The notes: generated by a model not told the origin, from the letters alone. 64,000 nucleotides of DNA from Desulfovibrio ferrophilus (GCF_003966735.1 NZ_AP017378.1:2314905-2378904), one strand, 5' to 3'; shown: positions 20,441-30,400, counted from the first letter of the stretch. A program made the numbers and translations.

Positions 20441-21553
20441 CTATCTCTTCATTGCGGGGGAAGTGATGACTATCTCGTAGTCTTTGTATGTAAAGCAAAC
20501 GTCTTCCAAGTATTCATTGACGCTGAGGCAGGCCTCTCCAATGCAAATCTCGACCCCGGGCAGAACCTTGCCAGGCACGACCACCCGACAGGATTCCATG
20601 TCCTCCAGGCGGCTGATTCTGGACCAGATCGCCCGATGCCTTGCCAGGAGTTTGTCGAGCCGCTCCCGCTCACGAGCAATCTGAGGGGCCAATTCTTCCG
20701 CCAGATCTTCATGCTTGGCCAGCAGGGCCTGCTTTTCTTTCAATCGATCCTTGCTGACCTTGATGCGAGCTTCCACAAGTTGAGACTTGTTCAACAGGAT
20801 CGCATCATAACCAAGAATAAGCGTTGTTTCGGCACCCAAAGCACCACCCAACTGTTCGCCCACGAAAATCAACCGTGAACTCACCGCCATTCCCCCGGCA
20901 AGTCGCCCTTTGACGGCCAACTGCTCACCGGAGAAGACCTCGCAATGCATGCATGCGGCATCGATCAGCGTCCGGCCTCCGGCCAGAAGCATGGCATTTT
21001 CCGCATAGGATGCCCGCAGGTTGCCAGTGGCTTTGACCACGCCCTTGCTGCCACCCTTGATCCCGGCCTCGGCAACAATGGATTCATCGGCTCGGATCAA
21101 GGCGGCGTCCACCGTATCCTTGATCATGATATTCAGGCCTTGGACCTGAAATCCCGAACGGACGCCTCCGTGAATGATCACATTGCCCAAGAACTGAATA
21201 TTTCCGGTATGGAAGTCCACATCCCGACGGATGTTGAGAGTCTTCTTCACCGTGATCTTGCCGTCGTCGTAAAACACGTACCCCGGAACGGTAGCCAACA
21301 GCTTGTCACCGTCTTCAGGGTCCACCTGGGTATTTTTGCCCGCAGGAAAGACTTTGTCCTCGAAGGCCAACTGGTTCCCGTTTCCACCGGCCTGCTCGGG
21401 CGAGTCCACCCACTGGGCCACGACCTGTCCCTGGTTCACGTTCTGGACGTAGCCCAGGTTGTAATGATCCACCCTTCCGTCAGCCAATTCCTGTGGCTTG
21501 AGATTTTGAAAATCAAAATCCGGATCAAAATAATGTTTTAAATAATACGACAT
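20441..21553 (-). CDS. FapA (DUF342) family protein
   Basis: The 370-residue protein has a right-handed beta-helix-like repeat region typical of FapA/DUF342 (about 95-250), with repeated short elements such as GNVIIHGGVRSGFQVQ, IVAEAGIKGGSKGVV and LAVKGRLAGGMAVSS. A coiled-coil stretch (about 255-320) and a small C-terminal beta domain follow. FapA relatives are tied to flagellar placement in Vibrio and occur in motility operons. The exact biochemical role is unsettled. It lies between the STAS gene and motA. Confidence 0.82.
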   Translation of the reverse strand: MSYYLKHYFDPDFDFQNLKPQELADGRVDHYNLGYVQNVNQGQVVAQWVDSPEQAGGNGNQLAFEDKVFPAGKNTQVDPEDGDKLLATVPGYVFYDDGKITVKKTLNIRRDVDFHTGNIQFLGNVIIHGGVRSGFQVQGLNIMIKDTVDAALIRADESIVAEAGIKGGSKGVVKATGNLRASYAENAMLLAGGRTLIDAACMHCEVFSGEQLAVKGRLAGGMAVSSRLIFVGEQLGGALGAETTLILGYDAILLNKSQLVEARIKVSKDRLKEKQALLAKHEDLAEELAPQIARERERLDKLLARHRAIWSRISRLEDMESCRVVVPGKVLPGVEICIGEACLSVNEYLEDVCFTYKDYEIVITSPAMKR

Positions 21554-21568
21554 ACCTGCGCGCTCGCC

Positions 21569-21910
21569 TTAGAGCATCAAAGGGGCGAGTTCCTCTTCGG
21601 TCCCCAGAATCTTGAAATACTTCTTCAACTGTACAAGCTCCAAAGTTCTGACGACTTGTGCATCGGGCCGATAGAGATAGAACGACTTGGCTTCATTTTC
21701 AACACGCGATGCAAGGGACACAAGAAATCCGATCCCGGAGCTGTCTATAAACGACACGCCGGACAGATCAAAGATCAGGCACTGCACATCGTCATCGGTC
21801 ATGACCGCGTCGATGGTTTCCCTCAGCTCCCGTGTCACCTCAAGGGTCATTTCCCCTGTGTAGTCGGCGAGAGCAGCATTTCTGGTCCGCTTTATCCGCA
21901 GGTTTTCCAT
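21569..21910 (-). CDS. STAS-domain anti-anti-sigma factor
   Basis: The 113-residue protein is a single STAS domain of usual size. The phosphoacceptor region is SFIDSSGIGFLVSL, with a serine pair at 57-58. In the SpoIIAA/RsbV family the unphosphorylated form binds an HATPase kinase or another target, and phosphorylation on serine releases it. Its start lies inside the 3' end of the REC-PP2C-HATPase gene (19-bp overlap), so these two are almost certainly partners. No dedicated sigma factor gene is present, so the output may be a non-sigma target. Confidence 0.9.
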   Translation of the reverse strand: MENLRIKRTRNAALADYTGEMTLEVTRELRETIDAVMTDDDVQCLIFDLSGVSFIDSSGIGFLVSLASRVENEAKSFYLYRPDAQVVRTLELVQLKKYFKILGTEEELAPLML

Positions 21911-23490
21911 GCTTCTTTCTCTATGTTTTTCGTAAAGCTGACAATGTTCATGCCGTCACGGCGAACCACATCCAAGGTCTCTGCCAGTTGAGAAATGATA
22001 TACAGCCCTCGTCCAGATACAGCCTCGGGTCCCGGAGGGTTCACATCCCTGCCTGTCGGATCAAACCCGGGGCCACTGTCCCTGACCTCCATGGAAACGC
22101 TACGCCCGGGGATTACCCGAACTTCAACATCCACGTCCCCAGGTTGCCCCTCGGGATAGGCATGTTCCACCACGTTGGCCACGGCTTCAGTCAACGCCAG
22201 GTCCAAGTCGTACAGCACGTTCTTGCCGTCGATCTGTTTTGCCAGGTCCGCAATGGCACGACGAACCAACGCGCGAGCCTCACCCACCCGTGCCTGACAG
22301 GAATAGCAGGCTCCGTCCTGCGCTCCAAACGCGATCCAAAGCGCAGTCACGTCATCACGGAACGCGGGCTCACTTCCATCCTCAATGCGCAGGGCACTCA
22401 TCAATCGATCCGGGAAATCACCCCCGTCCTCGACCACCCGCACGGCAAGCTCACGAAACGAATCGTAATCGAACAACCCTCCGCCGCTGCGCTGCCAATC
22501 GTAAAAGCCATCCGTATACATGAACAAACCGCCACCTGCAGGGAGTTTGAGCCTGTGCTCCTGATATGGCATTTCAAAGAACCCCAGAACCGTGCCCGTG
22601 GGCGGCAAATCATCCACACCGCTCTCCGAGGACAATACTCCCGGACAATGACCGGCATTGATATAGCGCAGTTCGCCACGCTCGAAATCCAGATCCACGG
22701 CCAACACCGTAGCAAAGTCTTCTTCCTCGCCGATGATGCCGCACAAGTGGGTATTGATCAGCTGGAAAGTCTCCTCCAACCCCATGAAATGGGACTTGGA
22801 GACCCGAAACAATGTGCGAACAATGCCCATCAGAAAGGCTGCCCTGGCACCGTGGCCCGAGACATCGGCCACCACAGCCCGCAGCACCCCGTCTCCCACC
22901 GGAAAGAAATCGAAGTAATCTCCGCTGGCCCTGCCGGACGGACGATACAGACTCTGGACCCGCACCCCGGACATCCCCGGCCAGGACACAGGCACCGACT
23001 CCACCTTGGGAAGCAGCCGTTCCTGCAACTCCGCCACCATGACCAACTCGTCATCAATGGTATCAAAGGCCTGGCGCAAGCGTCGGTTCAATCGAACCTG
23101 ACGCGCCCCCACCCCGACCCGTGCCAGTAATTCGGCCCGATCAAAGGGCTTGTACAAAAAATCGTTGGCCCCGGCGCCAAAGGCCTGAAGCTTATTCTCC
23201 GGGGAACGATTCGAGGTCAGCATGGTGATCAGGACGTCGGAATCTTCCTCGACCTCACGCAGGTATTTGATCACGCCCAGCCCGTCCATCCGCGGCATAT
23301 TCATATCCAGCAGGATAATATCCGGGCCGAATTCATTATAGAGGACGATGGCTTCCTCTCCGTCTTCGGCCATGGCCACGTCATAGGCGAAATCATCAAG
23401 CATCTCGACGAGCGCCTCGCGAATGGACTCTTGATCATCCACCACAAGCACCCGGATCGAATCTGTCTCGGATCGCCTACGTACGCCCAT
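21892..23490 (-). CDS. Response regulator with PP2C phosphatase and HATPase kinase domains (HsbR/RsbU-like)
   Basis: The 532-residue protein has three parts in order. The receiver domain (about 12-125) has phosphoacceptor D62 in LLDMNMPRMDG and the switch Lys in FLYKPFD. The SpoIIE-type PP2C domain (about 185-385) shows metal-binding acidic motifs in SGDYFDFF, VADVSGHGARAAF and FRDDVTALW. The C-terminal HATPase anti-sigma kinase domain has LALTEAVANVVEHAYPEG, RDSGPGFDP and GRGLYII. It therefore carries both the phosphatase and kinase sides of a partner switch. The start ATG 23490 follows AGGGAG, 8 bp after dtd. Pseudomonas HsbR has the same domain layout. Confidence 0.92.
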   Translation of the reverse strand: MGVRRRSETDSIRVLVVDDQESIREALVEMLDDFAYDVAMAEDGEEAIVLYNEFGPDIILLDMNMPRMDGLGVIKYLREVEEDSDVLITMLTSNRSPENKLQAFGAGANDFLYKPFDRAELLARVGVGARQVRLNRRLRQAFDTIDDELVMVAELQERLLPKVESVPVSWPGMSGVRVQSLYRPSGRASGDYFDFFPVGDGVLRAVVADVSGHGARAAFLMGIVRTLFRVSKSHFMGLEETFQLINTHLCGIIGEEEDFATVLAVDLDFERGELRYINAGHCPGVLSSESGVDDLPPTGTVLGFFEMPYQEHRLKLPAGGGLFMYTDGFYDWQRSGGGLFDYDSFRELAVRVVEDGGDFPDRLMSALRIEDGSEPAFRDDVTALWIAFGAQDGACYSCQARVGEARALVRRAIADLAKQIDGKNVLYDLDLALTEAVANVVEHAYPEGQPGDVDVEVRVIPGRSVSMEVRDSGPGFDPTGRDVNPPGPEAVSGRGLYIISQLAETLDVVRRDGMNIVSFTKNIEKEAWKTCG

Positions 23491-23498
23491 GCCGCTCC

Positions 23499-23963
23499 CT
23501 AAAAATCAGCGCTGTCCAAGAGGATCGTCACTGGCCCCCAATTGGTCAGAGACACATCCATCATCTCGCCGAAGGCTCCCGACTGGACACGGCCCGGGAG
23601 CAATTGCTCGAAATCATTCAGCAAGCGGTCGTACAAGCCTAACGCATGTTCACCGTTGGCAGCAAGGTGGAAGGACGGACGACGGCCCTTCTTGCAATCC
23701 GCATACAGAGTGAACTGCGAAACCATCAACAACTCACCACCAAAGTCCTTGAGAGACAAATTCAGCTTGTCGTCCTCGTCTGGAAAAACCCGCAGGTCCA
23801 AAACCTTGGAAAGCATCTTCTTCCACACAGCAGAGGTGGGCAGCTCCCCTCCGTCCGCAGACGAAAATCCGGCCAGCACCAGCAGTCCTGTGCCGATTTC
23901 GCCGACGGATTTTCCATCCACATCCACTCGGGCGCTGCGAACGCGCTGCAGATGCAAACGCAC
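23499..23963 (-). CDS. dtd: D-aminoacyl-tRNA deacylase
   Basis: Dtd hydrolyses D-aminoacyl-tRNA (and Gly-tRNA-Ala) as a homodimer in the cytoplasm. The 154-residue protein has the family N-terminus after a GTG start (RLHLQRVRSARVDVDGKSVG), the catalytic region LLMVSQFTLYADCKKGRRPSF, and the cross-subunit motif near the C-terminus, NWGPVTILLD (NGPVT-type with W inserted). The open frame extends upstream across queD, but similarity begins at GTG 23963, 1 bp after queD. Confidence 0.92.
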   Translation of the reverse strand: MRLHLQRVRSARVDVDGKSVGEIGTGLLVLAGFSSADGGELPTSAVWKKMLSKVLDLRVFPDEDDKLNLSLKDFGGELLMVSQFTLYADCKKGRRPSFHLAANGEHALGLYDRLLNDFEQLLPGRVQSGAFGEMMDVSLTNWGPVTILLDSADF

Positions 23964-23964
23964 G

Positions 23965-24351
23965 CTAGTCCTCGAAGTACGTTGCGGACTGGGCCGGTTT
24001 TTCCGAGACGGTGATGTAAGCCACACGCACACCAACATCAGCAAGCTTCGCACTCAGCCCCTGATAGATGAACCGTGCCAGATTTTCCGAAGACGGATTG
24101 CAGGTGGTGAACGGTTCCACCTCGTTCAGATGCCTGTGATCCAACTCGGAGAGAACGGCTTTCAGCTGTTTCCTCAGCACCTTGAAGTCAATGAGCAGTT
24201 CGGTGTCAGGGGTCAGTGTATCCCCCTCCACTGCGGCCAGAACACCAAAATTATGACCATGCATGCGTTCACATTTGCCTTCGTAGTGGCGAAGTTGATG
24301 CGAGGCGGCAAAGTCCTCTGTAATCTCAAGTCTCCATTTACCTTTCGGCAT
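23965..24351 (-). CDS. queD: 6-carboxytetrahydropterin synthase QueD family protein
   Basis: QueD converts dihydroneopterin triphosphate to 6-carboxytetrahydropterin in queuosine synthesis. The 128-residue protein is of family size. It shows the zinc histidine in AASHQLRH, the catalytic Cys and zinc ligands in CERMHGHNFG, and the pterin-binding LDHRHLNEVEPFTTCNPSSENLA region. A 6-pyruvoyltetrahydropterin synthase is a possible alternative, but the CxxxHGHN arrangement favours QueD. It sits between dnaE and dtd on the minus strand. No other queuosine genes are in the window. Confidence 0.88.
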   Translation of the reverse strand: MPKGKWRLEITEDFAASHQLRHYEGKCERMHGHNFGVLAAVEGDTLTPDTELLIDFKVLRKQLKAVLSELDHRHLNEVEPFTTCNPSSENLARFIYQGLSAKLADVGVRVAYITVSEKPAQSATYFED

Positions 24352-24398
24352 AACTGTTGCCTTCCCTTAATGATACTCGGGAAAACCCCGAGATCAAT

Positions 24399-27300
24399 TT
24401 ATTGCAATGTTTCAATCTTTTTCCAGAAATCCCGGCAGGCGGTTACCTTGTACTGCGGCCCCAGGGCCAACTTGCAGGCAAATCCGTCCACCGTAAGCCA
24501 CAGATGCACCTCAGTCTTTCCCGGGAATCCGGCCAGCACGTCCTTGAGGCGATCCATGCCGCCATTGCCCAGGGACTTGGCAGACAGATTCAGATTCACC
24601 GGCAAGGTGTTGGCAGACAGGGCATCGGCTAAAATCTTTACCTCTTCAAGAATCAGCTTGGCGCGTTTGGGCATCCCCTCTTCCTGAGGCAATCCACCAT
24701 CACGGTCACTGACCTTGGCCACAAGCAGGAGCGGCTCATCCTGCTCCAGAATTTCCTTCACTTCGGGCCAGGCACGGGGAAATACAGTCAGTTCACCGTT
24801 GCCCACAAGGTCCTCGATCTCCAAAAAGGCCATCTTGTCGCCCTTCTTGGTGATAATCTCCTTGCGCCCCGTGACGATGACCGCCGTACGAATCTCGGCT
24901 TCGTTGGGGTAGTCGGCGGCATCCTGAAGGTTGATCAGGTTCATGCGCCGAAGCTCGTGGCGATAGGTCAACAATGGATGGCTGGACAGGAAGAACCCCA
25001 GAACTTCCTTTTCCACCCGCAATTTTTCGTCGTCGCTCCATTCCTCGGTAACTGGCCCTTCCATGTTCAGACCCAGCCCCGGCAGAGACGGCATTTCCAT
25101 ACCGACCATGCCCATCAGGGACATCTGACCGCTGTCCTTCTCCTTGGCCCGCTTCTGGGCCAGGGCCACCACCTTGTCCAGACCGTCCGCCAACAACGCA
25201 CGGGGCACACCCAGGCTGTCCATGGCTCCGGCCTTGATCAGGTTTTCGAGCACCCGCTTGGTGACCTTGCGCAGAGCAACCCGCTCGCACAGGTCCAGCA
25301 TGCTCTTGAAAGGGCCATCCTTCTGGCGGGCATCCACGATCTCGCGGATGGCCTCGTCACCCACGTTCTTCACCCCTGCCAGACCAAAGATGATCTGCCC
25401 TTCCTCAGGCACGGTGAAGTGACGCATGGAGCGATTGATGTCCGGAATCAGGACCTCGATCTCCATGTCCCGACAGGCATTGATGTATTTCAACAGCTTG
25501 TCGGTATTCGAGACTTCCGAGGTGATCATGGCCGCCATGAACTCGGTGGGGAAATGCGTCTTCAGATAGGCCGTGTGATACGAAATCAGCGCGTAGGCAG
25601 CCGAATGCGACTTGTTGAAGCCATAGGCCGCGAACATCTCCATCAAGTCGAAGATTTCCTTGGCCTTCTCCTTGGTGACGTCGTTTTCAGCCGCACCCTT
25701 GTAGAAAATCTCGCGCTGCTCGGCCATGGCCTCGGCATTCTTCTTACCCATGGCGCGTCTGAGCAGGTCTGCACCACCCAGGGTGTAGCGAGCCACGACC
25801 TGAGCAATCTTCATGACCTGTTCCTGATAGACGATGACGCCGTAGGTATCTCTGAGCACGGGCTCCAGCGAGGGCAACGGATAGGTGACCGGCACCTCAC
25901 CGTGCTTGCGCTTGATGAACTCGTCCACCATGCCCGAGCCGAGCGGTCCGGGACGATACAGGGCGAGCATGGCGATGACATCATCAAAACAGGACGGACG
26001 AAGCATGCGCAGGTACTTGCGCATACCGTCGGATTCCACCTGGAAGATACCGTCGGTATCACCCCGGGAATACAAATCGTACGTCGCAACATCATCCAGA
26101 GCCAGGGTATCCAGATCCGGGACATCCTTGCCCTGTTCGGCAATGATATCCAGGCTATCCTGGATCACGGTCATGGTCCGCAGGCCCAGGAAGTCGAACT
26201 TGACCAGCCCGACCTTCTCCACCAGTTTCATGTCAAACTGGGTAACGACTTCGCCCTTTTTCCCGCGATACAGTGGCAGATACTCGTTCATGGGGCCGTC
26301 GGAAATGACCACGCCAGCCGCATGGGTCGAGGCATGGCGGTGCATGCCTTCCAGACGACGTGAAACGTCGATGAGCTTGGCCACCCGCGAATCGTCACGC
26401 ATCATCTGATGCAGCTCGGGCTCCATCTCCAGAGCCTTGGAGATGGTCATCTTCATTTCGTCGGGAATCAGTTTGGCAATCTTGTCAGTCTCGGCAAAGG
26501 TCAGACCCAAAGCACGCCCCACGTCGCGCACCACGGCCTTGGCCTTCATGGTGCCGAAGGTGGTGATCTGGGCAACGGAATCCTCACCGTACTTCTCGGC
26601 GGTATACCGAATGACTTCTGTGCGGCGACGCTCGCAGAAGTCAACGTCGATATCCGGCATGGAGACGCGTTCGGGGTTCAGGAACCGCTCGAACAGCAGG
26701 TTATACGGCAGGGGATCAAGGTTGGTGATCTTCAGGGCATAGGCGACCAACGATCCCGCAGCAGAGCCACGCCCCGGGCCCACGGGAATTCTGTTGTCCT
26801 TGGCCCAGTTGATGAAGTCCTGCACGATGAGGAAGTAACCGGGGAAGCCCATCTCCAGGATGACCTTGAGCTCCAGCTCCAGACGATCCCAATAGACCTT
26901 CTCGTCCACCTCGTAAGGGATGTTTTCCAGGCGTTCCTTCAGGCCCTCACGAGCCAGGTCACACATCTCGTCGCCCAGGGTCTTGCCTTCGTCCACTTCG
27001 TAGACCGGGAAGAAATATTTGCCCATGGGGATTTCGACATTGCACTGCTCGGCAATGCGTACGGTGTTCTCGATGGCCTGCGGGCAATCGGAAAACTCGT
27101 GGGCCATTTCGTCAGGCGAGCGGTAGTACAGCTCCTTGGTGTCCAGGCGCATGCGCTTTTCGTCGTCCACGCAGGCGTTGGTCTGCACACAGAGCAGAAT
27201 ATCATGGGCTTCGGCATCCTGCGCGGTCAGATAGTGGCAGTCATTGGTGCCGACCAGAGGCAGATTGGTGGCCTCAGCCAGCTCCAAAAGCTGCTGGTTG

Positions 27301-27854
27301 GCGCGAATCTGGTCGGCAATGCCGTTGGCCTGCAACTCGATGTAAAACCGGCCCGGAAAGATGGACTCGTACTCGCGGGCAGTCTTGATGCCCGCATCCA
27401 TGCCCTTGTCCAACAGATCACGTACAACCTGTCCCTGCAAACAGGCAGACAAACCAATGATGCCATCGCTGTATTTACGCAGCACATCCAGAGACACTCT
27501 GGGTTTATAGTAGAAACCGTTCAGATAGCCTTCAGTAACGATCTTGGTCAGGTTCTTGTAGCCGAGCAGGTTCTGGGCCAGCAGCACCAGATGATAGCGT
27601 CGCCTGGCGTCCTGGCCCTCCTTGATATTGTGATCGCCCAGAGAGACGTAGACCTCTGAGCCGATGATGGGCTTGATCCCGTATTTCTTGGCGGTCAGCC
27701 AGAACTTGGCGGCTCCGTACATATTGCCGTGGTCGGTGATGCACGCCGCGGGCATTCCAAAGTCCTTGGCCGTGGAGCACAGGTCATCGAGACGGATGGC
27801 TCCGTCCAGCAGGCTGTATTCTGTATGGCAATGTAAATGAACAAAATCAGGCAT
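24399..27854 (-). CDS. dnaE: DNA polymerase III alpha subunit
   Basis: The 1151-residue chromosomal replicase has the expected order: PHP domain (MPDFVHLHCHTEYSLLDGAI at the start), palm with GPGRGSAAGSLVAYAL and catalytic aspartates in MPDIDVDF near residue 400, fingers and tandem helix-hairpin-helix, and an OB-fold around IRTAVIVTGRKEIITKKGDKM. The length is normal for DnaE1. AGGAGGATCC precedes ATG 27854. A short stem (24376-24392) lies between its stop and queD, too weak to be called a terminator. Confidence 0.97.
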   Translation of the reverse strand: MPDFVHLHCHTEYSLLDGAIRLDDLCSTAKDFGMPAACITDHGNMYGAAKFWLTAKKYGIKPIIGSEVYVSLGDHNIKEGQDARRRYHLVLLAQNLLGYKNLTKIVTEGYLNGFYYKPRVSLDVLRKYSDGIIGLSACLQGQVVRDLLDKGMDAGIKTAREYESIFPGRFYIELQANGIADQIRANQQLLELAEATNLPLVGTNDCHYLTAQDAEAHDILLCVQTNACVDDEKRMRLDTKELYYRSPDEMAHEFSDCPQAIENTVRIAEQCNVEIPMGKYFFPVYEVDEGKTLGDEMCDLAREGLKERLENIPYEVDEKVYWDRLELELKVILEMGFPGYFLIVQDFINWAKDNRIPVGPGRGSAAGSLVAYALKITNLDPLPYNLLFERFLNPERVSMPDIDVDFCERRRTEVIRYTAEKYGEDSVAQITTFGTMKAKAVVRDVGRALGLTFAETDKIAKLIPDEMKMTISKALEMEPELHQMMRDDSRVAKLIDVSRRLEGMHRHASTHAAGVVISDGPMNEYLPLYRGKKGEVVTQFDMKLVEKVGLVKFDFLGLRTMTVIQDSLDIIAEQGKDVPDLDTLALDDVATYDLYSRGDTDGIFQVESDGMRKYLRMLRPSCFDDVIAMLALYRPGPLGSGMVDEFIKRKHGEVPVTYPLPSLEPVLRDTYGVIVYQEQVMKIAQVVARYTLGGADLLRRAMGKKNAEAMAEQREIFYKGAAENDVTKEKAKEIFDLMEMFAAYGFNKSHSAAYALISYHTAYLKTHFPTEFMAAMITSEVSNTDKLLKYINACRDMEIEVLIPDINRSMRHFTVPEEGQIIFGLAGVKNVGDEAIREIVDARQKDGPFKSMLDLCERVALRKVTKRVLENLIKAGAMDSLGVPRALLADGLDKVVALAQKRAKEKDSGQMSLMGMVGMEMPSLPGLGLNMEGPVTEEWSDDEKLRVEKEVLGFFLSSHPLLTYRHELRRMNLINLQDAADYPNEAEIRTAVIVTGRKEIITKKGDKMAFLEIEDLVGNGELTVFPRAWPEVKEILEQDEPLLLVAKVSDRDGGLPQEEGMPKRAKLILEEVKILADALSANTLPVNLNLSAKSLGNGGMDRLKDVLAGFPGKTEVHLWLTVDGFACKLALGPQYKVTACRDFWKKIETLQ

Positions 27855-28006
27855 CTGTCTTGGGGATCCTCCTAGAGTTCGCAGGCCGGTTTCGGCCTCC
27901 CACTGGGAGTAGCAGAAAAAGCCCAGCGGGCCAATGCGAGGTTAAGACAGAGAGAAGAAAAAAGAAGCAAAATAAGCATTATTTCAGATAATTAGATCAA
28001 CACAAT

Positions 28007-28738
28007 TCATTTACACTGAAAGCTGTCCCCCAGCACGGAACGCATCAGTCGGGCATAGGTCCCATCCTGTTTCATAGTGCGAAGGGCAACAGCCAAACGG
28101 GGAGCAAGAGATGCGTATCTGCGATGGACATAAAGATACATGGGGCGGAGAGCCAATGGAGGTGAGGCCTCTCGGACCCCCTGAATCCCCATTTGCCTGA
28201 TGATTCCATTTCCGGTGTAGCGTTCATGCAGAGCGACTTCCGCATGCGCATGATCAAGCATTCTGAACAATTGTTCCGGGCTGGACACCCACGTTGTCTT
28301 GGCCGCTGTGGGAACTTTTTCTTCATAGATTTTCCAACCACGAATCGCAGCCACAGACCGCCCTCTCAGGTCATCCCAAAAGAGCTGATCCAAGGACGCA
28401 CCCTTGGTGAAACCAACAAAATAATATTCGATAATGGGTTCGGAAACCATGACCAGGTTCGTATAGGTCAACTCCATGCCGGCCGTTCGCGGGACTTCGA
28501 CATCGCTTTCCCCACGATTGACCATGACCAGAGCACGAGCAGGAGGGAGCCGCAGCAATTGCAGTTCATGCCCCACACGCGAAAACAACTCGGCCAGCAC
28601 CAGGTCCAAAGCGCCATCTTCGGCAACCGTGGACAACGGCGGCTTGATCGATGTGTTGACCTTGAGCGTAAGCGGGACGGCATAAGCTGAGCTTAAAGCA
28701 GTCAAAACAAGTAATGCAGCAAGAAAATGCCTCAACAT
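28007..28738 (-). CDS. Periplasmic solute-binding protein, SBP_bac_3 family
   Basis: The 243-residue protein begins with a clear Sec signal (LRHFLAALLVLTALSSAYA, cleavage after residue 20). The rest fits a type 3 extracellular solute-binding fold (KPPLSTVAEDGALDLVLAELFSRVG at the front, LAVALRTMKQDGTYARLM at the end). The set is not accompanied by ABC permease or ATPase genes, so it may be an orphan receptor or part of a dispersed transporter. The ligand is unknown. The flanking sequence is AT-rich and holds no other gene. Confidence 0.8.
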   Translation of the reverse strand: MLRHFLAALLVLTALSSAYAVPLTLKVNTSIKPPLSTVAEDGALDLVLAELFSRVGHELQLLRLPPARALVMVNRGESDVEVPRTAGMELTYTNLVMVSEPIIEYYFVGFTKGASLDQLFWDDLRGRSVAAIRGWKIYEEKVPTAAKTTWVSSPEQLFRMLDHAHAEVALHERYTGNGIIRQMGIQGVREASPPLALRPMYLYVHRRYASLAPRLAVALRTMKQDGTYARLMRSVLGDSFQCK

Positions 28739-28855
28739 CCTTCATCTTCCCTTCCCGGGGAAATACAAATTGTTCTTTAAACTGTTTCTGCTCATCCAAC
28801 AACCAGCCACAGTATCAGCACATACGGCCTCCCCCCTGCGCGTGAGACCAGTAAA

Positions 28856-28886
28856 AGCCCCGCTTCACACAAGGCAAAACGGGGCT
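28856..28886 (-). terminator. Terminator after the CMP-sugar gene trio
   Basis: AGCCCCG and CGGGGCT form a 7-bp stem followed by TTTTAC on the minus strand. It lies 22 bp past the stop of the cytidylyltransferase gene. Confidence 0.7.
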
Positions 28887-28907
28887 GAAAAAACAATTTA
28901 AGTCATA

Positions 28908-29672
28908 TCAATCCTCGTAAGGGGTATCGCCTTCCGAGAAGCCATGATCCTTGAGCCAGTTGATGGACATGTCCAACTGCCAACGCTCGTCGATGTCGCA
29001 CCCGTCACCATTGACCACAGGAAGAATGTTCTGCCCCATCCAGCGCTGAGGCAACAGCCCCTCGGCCATGTTGGCAATGCACTCTCCCCGACACACGGTG
29101 TGACTCATATCTGCGAAATAGGACGTTCCCTGGCTGCGACGATCACAGGACAAAGTCTTGGGATCACCAAAGGCCTCGAAGGGAACAAAGGGTTTCAGAT
29201 AGCCATCTTCACCGAGTTTTCTGGCCCGCAGCGGGCTGTACATGTCGAACACCGAGACCGTCACGGCGGAATCCGCTTCGGGATTGGCCTCCAGTTTCTC
29301 GATGGCTTCATCGATGAGGGCCGCATTGATGGTCACAGCGTTGCACATCAGCACCACGACATAGTCGGGAGCCTTGCCCAGCCGTGAGACGACCTCGAAA
29401 TAGCCATGCTCAAGGGCATCTTCGAACAAGGCCTCGTCATTGGCCAGTTCCTCCGGGCGTTCGATGACTTCCACTCCCATTTCAGGTGCCGCTGCAATGA
29501 TTCCCTCGTGATCCGTGGAAACGAAGATGTGATCAACGAATCGGGAATTCTTGGCCGCCATGATGGGATAGGTAAACGCGGGGCGCCCCAGAATGGTCAT
29601 GGAATTTTTGCCAGGGAATCCGGAGGAACCCTTGCGCCCCAAAAGTAGGGCAACGGTGGTCTTGTCGCTCAT
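28908..29672 (-). CDS. Acylneuraminate cytidylyltransferase-family protein
   Basis: The 254-residue protein belongs to the CMP-sugar synthetase family (NeuA/KdsB fold), which transfers CMP from CTP to a keto-deoxy sugar acid. The nucleotide-binding signature LLLGRKGSSGFPGKNSM and the later ISTDHEG-like FVSTDHEGI and PEELANDEALFEDALEH motifs are visible. Its start overlaps the SDR stop by four bases. With an SDR and a cupin ahead, it may activate an uncommon surface sugar. The substrate (nonulosonic acid, Kdo derivative or other) is not determined. Confidence 0.85.
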   Translation of the reverse strand: MSDKTTVALLLGRKGSSGFPGKNSMTILGRPAFTYPIMAAKNSRFVDHIFVSTDHEGIIAAAPEMGVEVIERPEELANDEALFEDALEHGYFEVVSRLGKAPDYVVVLMCNAVTINAALIDEAIEKLEANPEADSAVTVSVFDMYSPLRARKLGEDGYLKPFVPFEAFGDPKTLSCDRRSQGTSYFADMSHTVCRGECIANMAEGLLPQRWMGQNILPVVNGDGCDIDERWQLDMSINWLKDHGFSEGDTPYED

Positions 29673-30400
29673 AACATGCCTCCATTAACATCAAGGCAGG
29701 CCCCGGTGATATAGGCCGCCGCATCGCTGCACAAAAACAAAACGGGCCCGGCCTGATCGGCCACGGTCGCCACCCGCTGCATAGGGATCTTGGCTTCAAG
29801 ATCGGCAATGGCTTCGGGAGTCATGGACTCGCGCAACATGTCCGTCATGGTCTGACTCGGGCAATGCGAGTTGATATTCACCCCATGGGCTGCGGCTTCG
29901 TAGGCCAACTGCCGAGTCATACCAATCATCCCGGCCTTGCTGGACACATAGTGTGCGCCGCTGACCACGCTGCGGTGCCGGCCTGCAATGGAAGAAATAT
30001 TCACGATCTTGCCGAACTTTCTGGGCACCATGCGGGCCAGAGCCTCCCGACACAGCACAAACGCCGCGCCAAGGTTGACGTCCAACACGCTGTCCCATTC
30101 GTCCTTGCCGATCTCCTGATTGCCCTTGCAGAAATTGATGGCAGCGGAGTTGACCATGATGTCCAACGGAGCCACGGCATCGATGACGGCAAAGGCAGCC
30201 TTGACCTGCGCCTCGTCGGTCAAGTCGGCGGCCAGATGCGTGGCCTTGTCCATCCCCAGCCCCGGCTTGCGCGACAGGTAGAAGACACGCGCTCCAGCGG
30301 CGAGCAATTCTTCCACAATGGCCTTGCCAATGCCCCGGCTACCACCGACCACAAGTGCGGTCTGACCGGAAAAATCAAAACGGATATTCTTGAATCCCAT
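29669..30400 (-). CDS. Short-chain dehydrogenase/reductase
   Basis: The 243-residue classical SDR has the NAD(P) Rossmann motif GGSRGIGKAI, the structural motif NSAAINF, and a catalytic serine in SSIAGRHRS followed by YVSSK (Tyr-x3-Lys). Length and motifs are normal for NAD(P)-dependent alcohol/ketone reductases. It is 3 bp from the cupin stop and overlaps the cytidylyltransferase start by 4 bp, so a sugar or sugar-acid substrate in the same pathway is inferred. Confidence 0.88.
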   Translation of the reverse strand: MGFKNIRFDFSGQTALVVGGSRGIGKAIVEELLAAGARVFYLSRKPGLGMDKATHLAADLTDEAQVKAAFAVIDAVAPLDIMVNSAAINFCKGNQEIGKDEWDSVLDVNLGAAFVLCREALARMVPRKFGKIVNISSIAGRHRSVVSGAHYVSSKAGMIGMTRQLAYEAAAHGVNINSHCPSQTMTDMLRESMTPEAIADLEAKIPMQRVATVADQAGPVLFLCSDAAAYITGACLDVNGGML